A DNA stretch of 64,000 nt, taken from the NCBI RefSeq assembly GCF_003116135.1, contig NZ_PDOA01000005.1:1-64000 (forward strand), read 5' to 3'. Made by a program: the position numbers and the translations under genes. The DNA is from Teichococcus aestuarii. GTDB taxonomy: Bacteria > Pseudomonadota > Alphaproteobacteria > Acetobacterales > Acetobacteraceae. The notes beneath the pieces were generated by a model. That model was not told where the DNA came from. It saw nothing but the letters and a program-made list of their open reading frames with translations, and searched no databases. Shown piece by piece: positions 60,545 to 64,000 of this stretch. Position 1 is the stretch's first letter, and each line of letters starts with the position of its first letter.

Positions 60545-61326
60545 CGCGCGGCGACGATCTTCAGCCGGCCCGAATGCGAGGCCGCCTGCAGCACCGGGCT
60601 CTGCGTCTTCAGCCGGGCGGCGACGCGGCGGGCATTGGCCTCCACCGCCGCGTCCAGCCCCACCGTGCCGTCCGCCGCGCGCGCGGCGAGGATGGCCGGG
60701 ATGATCGGCTGCACCATCTCGCCGATCACGCCGGGGAAGGTGGCGTTGCGCGCCACCACCTCCAGCGCGGCGGCGACAGCGCCGCAGCTTTCATGCCCCA
60801 GCACCACGACCAGCGGGCAGCCCAGCACCCCCACGCCATACTCGATGCTGCCCAGCGCCGCCGTGTCCACCGTGTTGCCGGCGTTGCGGACGATGAACAG
60901 CTCGCCCAGGCCGCGGCCGAACAGAAGCTCCGGCGACACGCGGCTGTCGGAGCAGCCCACCAGCACGCAGAAGGGCGCCTGCCCCACCGCCAGCTTCACC
61001 CGGTCCTCGCGGCCCTGGGCGGAGCGGTAGGGGGCGTCGGTGCGGAACTGGTCGTTGCCCTGCTTCATCAGCTCGAGCGCCTGCTGGGCGGTCAGGCTCG
61101 TCTGCGGCATGGCGCCGGCGGCGCGGGGCCGGCCCGGCAGGGCGCCGACGACCAGCCCGGCGGTGGCGGCGAGCAGGCCGCGCCGCGCCAGCCCACCCGC
61201 CGCCCGCGGCGGGAACGGGCCTGAGGGGAACGGGCTTGGCAGGAACGGGCTTGGCGGGGAGGAAGCGGCGGGAAGGCCGGGGTGGCAGGTGCATCCGGGC
61301 CGGTTGCGGGGGGTGTGGGGCGGCAT
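60499..61326 (-). CDS. beta-class carbonic anhydrase with twin-arginine signal
   Basis: The zinc enzyme interconverts CO2 and bicarbonate. The beta-class ligands are visible: Cys125 and Asp127 in VGCSDSRV, then His178 and Cys181 in LGHESCGA. Before the catalytic domain is an N-terminus with ARRGLLAATAGLVVG (residues 47-61), a Tat- or Sec-like signal suggesting a periplasmic enzyme. The only in-frame ATG (61326) gives a 46-residue Pro/Ser-rich stretch ahead of the arginines, which is unusually long. That stretch is encoded by short direct repeats. It converges on the GNAT gene. Confidence 0.9.
   Translation of the reverse strand: MPPHTPRNRPGCTCHPGLPAASSPPSPFLPSPFPSGPFPPRAAGGLARRGLLAATAGLVVGALPGRPRAAGAMPQTSLTAQQALELMKQGNDQFRTDAPYRSAQGREDRVKLAVGQAPFCVLVGCSDSRVSPELLFGRGLGELFIVRNAGNTVDTAALGSIEYGVGVLGCPLVVVLGHESCGAVAAALEVVARNATFPGVIGEMVQPIIPAILAARAADGTVGLDAAVEANARRVAARLKTQSPVLQAASHSGRLKIVAARYDLDDGDVSWFEDL
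61212..61260. repeat. short direct repeats in the carbonic anhydrase N-terminus
   Basis: GGAACGGGCCTGAGG, GGAACGGGCTTGGCA and GGAACGGGCTTGGCG follow each other (plus-strand reading), a 15-16-bp direct repeat in the Pro/Phe-rich leader of the carbonic anhydrase gene. Confidence 0.75.
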
Positions 61327-61549
61327 GGCGCTGGCTCCGTAGGGGAGGGGATAGGGGGCGGCCGGCGCTTGCACCTCCTGCCCGCCCGGTGGCCCCCATG
61401 AAGGACCACGCGGCGAGCAGCCGGTTCCCGTCGGCGCGCCGGCTTTTTCGCTTGCCGGAGGCGGCGGCCGGCCCGACCCTCGGCCCGGCGCCCCCTGATT
61501 CCTGCCCCCTGACCCCCGCCCCTTGGCCTTGCCCTTGTGAGGAGCCTGC

Positions 61550-62710
61550 ATGGACATCCTGGCCTCGAACGCCGCCTACGAAGCCTTTCTGCGCCACGAG
61601 CTGGGGCATGAGCTGGTGGAGGAGGGACTGGCCGAGAAGCGGCGCGAGATGGCGGGGGATGCCTTCGGCTTCCTGCGCGCCACCTATTTCCGCTGGGCCG
61701 AGACGGCGCTGGCGCTGTTCCCGGAGCTGGCCGATGCCCCCACCGTCCTGGCGGTGGGCGACATCCACCTGGAGAATTTCGGCACCTGGCGGGATGCCGA
61801 GGGCCGCCTCGTCTGGGGCGTGAACGACTATGACGAGGCGGCCGAGATGCCCTACGCGCTCGACCTGGTGCGGCTGGCCACCAGCGGACTGCTGGCCAGC
61901 CCGGAGCCGGACTGGCGCGAGGCGGAGCCGATCGCCGCGCATCTGCTGGCCGGCTACCTCAAGGGAGTCCGCAAGCCCGGCCCCACCCTGCTGGACCGCG
62001 ACCACCGCTGGCTGCGCCGCACCGTGATCGTGCCCGACGAGCACCGCGACGCCTTCTGGGAGAAGCTGAAGCGCAAGCGCCGCCGCTTCGAGAAGCGCGA
62101 CGGGGCGGAGCGCCCCGTCTTCTTCCCGCGCTACGAGGCCGCGCTGCGCGCCGCCCTGCCGCAGGGCGCCACCGAGCCACGCTTCTGGTACCGCAGCGCC
62201 GGCCTGGGCAGCCTCGGCCGGCCGCGCTGGGTGGCGCAGGCGAAGTGGCGCGGCGACTGGGTGCTGCGCGAGGCCAAGGCGGTGCTGCCCTCCGCCTGGG
62301 TGCGGCTGCACGGCAGGCATGGCCGCGCCGTGCGCTGCCTGGAGATCGCCACCGGCCGCCACCGCGCGCCGGACCCCTGGTACCGCGTGACGGATGGCGT
62401 GGTCGTCCGCCGCCTTTCCCCGAACAACCGCAAGATCGAGACCGACCGCCCCATCTCGCCCGACTGGGACCACGGGCCGGACGAGACGCTGGGCCGCGAG
62501 GTGCTGCTGGGCGAGAAGATGCTGAAGGCGATGGGGCGGGAGATGGCGGCCATCCATCTCGGCACCGGCGACCATGCGGCGGCGATCCGCGCCGACCTGG
62601 CGCGGCGCCCAGAGGGCTGGCTGCGCGAGGCCGCGCTGCGCGCTGCCCAGGCCATGACGGCCGAGCACCGGCAGTTCGCCGGCCACATGGGGGCACAGGC
62701 GGAGAGCTGA
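61550..62710 (+). CDS. DUF2252 family protein
   Basis: The 386-residue protein belongs to DUF2252, an uncharacterised family distantly resembling aminoglycoside-phosphotransferase-like kinases. Family motifs are LAVGDIHLENFGTW near residue 67, WGVNDYDEAAEMPYALDLVR near residue 90, and a C-terminal MGREMAAIHLGTGDHAAAI. A basic patch (KLKRKRRRFEKRDG) lies in the middle. It is divergent from the carbonic anhydrase gene, 223 bases apart, and nothing in the context reveals a substrate. Confidence 0.87.
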   Translation: MDILASNAAYEAFLRHELGHELVEEGLAEKRREMAGDAFGFLRATYFRWAETALALFPELADAPTVLAVGDIHLENFGTWRDAEGRLVWGVNDYDEAAEMPYALDLVRLATSGLLASPEPDWREAEPIAAHLLAGYLKGVRKPGPTLLDRDHRWLRRTVIVPDEHRDAFWEKLKRKRRRFEKRDGAERPVFFPRYEAALRAALPQGATEPRFWYRSAGLGSLGRPRWVAQAKWRGDWVLREAKAVLPSAWVRLHGRHGRAVRCLEIATGRHRAPDPWYRVTDGVVVRRLSPNNRKIETDRPISPDWDHGPDETLGREVLLGEKMLKAMGREMAAIHLGTGDHAAAIRADLARRPEGWLREAALRAAQAMTAEHRQFAGHMGAQAES

Positions 62711-62868
62711 GCCGCGCCCCTTGACAGCCGGCCCCGCCGGGGCCGCATTGGCGGGAGCCGCGCCCCTCCCAGCGGGGCGGCGCATCGCCGATCCGGTTTT
62801 CCCCGGGCCGCGCGCCGGGCCGCCTTTCCGCCCGCCCGCGCACGCCCCCACCGCCGAGGACCCGCCGC

Positions 62869-64000
62869 ATGGACCAGCCTGTGCCAACCACCGCCTCCCT
62901 GGCCGAGGACCCGCGCCTGGACCGGCTGGCGGAGCTCGCCGTGCATGTCGGCCTCGGCGGCATGAAGCCGGGGCAGGAGCTGGTGATGACCGCCTCCATC
63001 GAATCCCTGCCCCTGGTGCGCCGCATCGTGGCCGAGGCCTACAAGGCCGGCGCCTCCCTCGTCACGCCGCTGCTCTCGGATGACGAGACGGCGCTCGCCC
63101 GCTACCGCCACGCCGCGCCCGAGAGCTTCGACGTGGCGGCGGGCTGGATGTACGAGGGCATGGCCGCCGCCTTCCGCGGCGGCGCCGCGCGCCTGGCCGT
63201 GGTGGGGGATGACCCCAACCTGCTGGCGGGCCAGGACCCCGAGAAGATCTCCCGCGCCAACCGCGCCCGTTCCAAGGCCTACCGGCCGGCGCTGGAACTG
63301 ATCACGGCGTCCGCCATCAACTGGACGCTGGTGCCCTTCGCCTCCGCCGCCTGGGCGCGCACCGTCTTCCCCGAACTGCCGGAGGCGCAGGCGGTGGCGA
63401 AGCTGTGGGACGCGATCTTCGCCGCCACCCGCGCCGACACGCCGGACCCGCGCGCCAACTGGGCGGCGCACAACGCCGCGCTGATGACGCGCCGCAGGAT
63501 GCTGAACGAGCGCCGCTTCCGCGCGCTGCGCTTCCAGGGGCCCGGCACCGACCTCACCGTGGGCCTGGCCGACGAGCATTCCTGGATGGGCGGCTCCTCC
63601 AAGGCGCTGAACGGCATCACCGGCAACCCCAACATCCCGACGGAGGAGGTGTTCACCACCCCCCATGCCGCGATGACCGAGGGCACCGTCGCCGCCACCA
63701 AGCCGCTCGCCCATGCCGGCACGCTGATCCGTGACATCCGCGTGCGCTTCGAGGGCGGGCGGATCGTCGAGGCGCAGGCCAGCAGCGGGCAGGACGTGCT
63801 GCAGAAGATGATCGGCACCGACGAGGGCGCGCGGCGGCTGGGCGAGGTGGCGCTGGTGCCGCATTCCTCGCCCATCTCGCAGACGGGGCTGCTGTTCTTC
63901 AACACGCTGTTCGATGAGAACGCGGCCAGCCACATCGCCCTCGGCCAGGCCTACAAGAAGTGCTTCACCGACGCCGAAGGCATGAGCGACGAGACCTTCG
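62869..64000 (+). CDS. M29 family aminopeptidase (partial, cut by window end)
   Basis: This thermophilic-type aminopeptidase (AmpS/M29) is cut by the right edge after 377 codons of the usual ~410. Conserved features present are LADEHSWMGGSSKALNG, the metal ligand glutamate in GNPNIPTEEVFTTPH near residue 255, VALVPHSSPISQTG and FFNTLFDENAASHIALGQAY with its histidine ligand. GAGGA lies about 8 bases before the ATG. The cytoplasmic enzyme releases N-terminal amino acids using divalent metal. Confidence 0.92.
   Translation, partial: MDQPVPTTASLAEDPRLDRLAELAVHVGLGGMKPGQELVMTASIESLPLVRRIVAEAYKAGASLVTPLLSDDETALARYRHAAPESFDVAAGWMYEGMAAAFRGGAARLAVVGDDPNLLAGQDPEKISRANRARSKAYRPALELITASAINWTLVPFASAAWARTVFPELPEAQAVAKLWDAIFAATRADTPDPRANWAAHNAALMTRRRMLNERRFRALRFQGPGTDLTVGLADEHSWMGGSSKALNGITGNPNIPTEEVFTTPHAAMTEGTVAATKPLAHAGTLIRDIRVRFEGGRIVEAQASSGQDVLQKMIGTDEGARRLGEVALVPHSSPISQTGLLFFNTLFDENAASHIALGQAYKKCFTDAEGMSDETF

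Overview
This window reads as a chromosomal segment of a very GC-rich alphaproteobacterium. The gene orders lptF-lptG-lptD-surA-rsmA, dapF-mtaB-ftsY, rpmI-rplT-pheS-pheT and ileS-lspA, the strong GC bias and the protein styles fit the Acetobacteraceae, and a Roseomonas-like genus is the best guess. That placement is inference from family resemblance; no database was searched. I see no rRNA, tRNA, CRISPR array, prophage or plasmid functions. The only mobile DNA is the end of an IS5-family element at the left edge.

Layout. 1-7245: the IS end abuts rsmA, followed by a leftward outer-membrane biogenesis operon (LPS transport LptF, LptG and LptD, chaperone SurA, rRNA methylase RsmA). 7396-14602: a lipoprotein serine protease divergent from a hydrolase-TPR protein, then tsaC-cysQ divergent from a creatininase-family gene, then an HWE histidine kinase. 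14622-20491: holC, two tandem M17 aminopeptidases, and a phospholipase D/EEP phosphatase pair. 20684-29131: ftsY, mtaB, dapF, then pheT, pheS, rplT and rpmI, with a well-formed terminator-like hairpin and a 35-codon leader ORF ahead of pheS. 29426-42787: a duplicated YCII protein, mutL, pgi, two M16 proteases, a lipoprotein, lspA, ileS, a HAD phosphatase, ribF and a LOG-type hydrolase.

42936-52920: the metabolic and accessory part. It holds an M20 carboxypeptidase, an MDR dehydrogenase, a Kef antiporter and a MarR/DUF1428 pair sharing a perfect 24-bp palindrome. It ends with a translationally coupled trio (threonine-synthase-like PLP enzyme, M81 MlrC-like metallopeptidase, D-threonine-aldolase/D-serine-dehydratase-like PLP enzyme) divergent from an ArgE-like deacylase. 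The trio is the best candidate here for an uncharacterised catabolic pathway. 52955-64000: TRIC channel, MFS and LysR genes, a DUF2076 protein, a CoA-binding protein, a secreted protein with an internal duplication, glutathione-dependent formaldehyde dehydrogenase, an S49 protease, a GNAT, a Tat-exported beta carbonic anhydrase, a DUF2252 protein and an M29 aminopeptidase cut by the right edge.

No stretch over 300 bases lacks a gene. The larger gaps (e.g. 29132-29425, 40493-40775, 61327-61549, 16296-16512) are promoter or leader regions between divergent genes or, in the last case, probably unannotated N-terminal coding sequence. The most useful non-gene observations are the MarR palindrome, the pheS leader, a 15-codon mini-ORF bridging ileS and lspA, absent canonical start codons for rsmA and one M17 gene, and recurrent intergenic hairpins.
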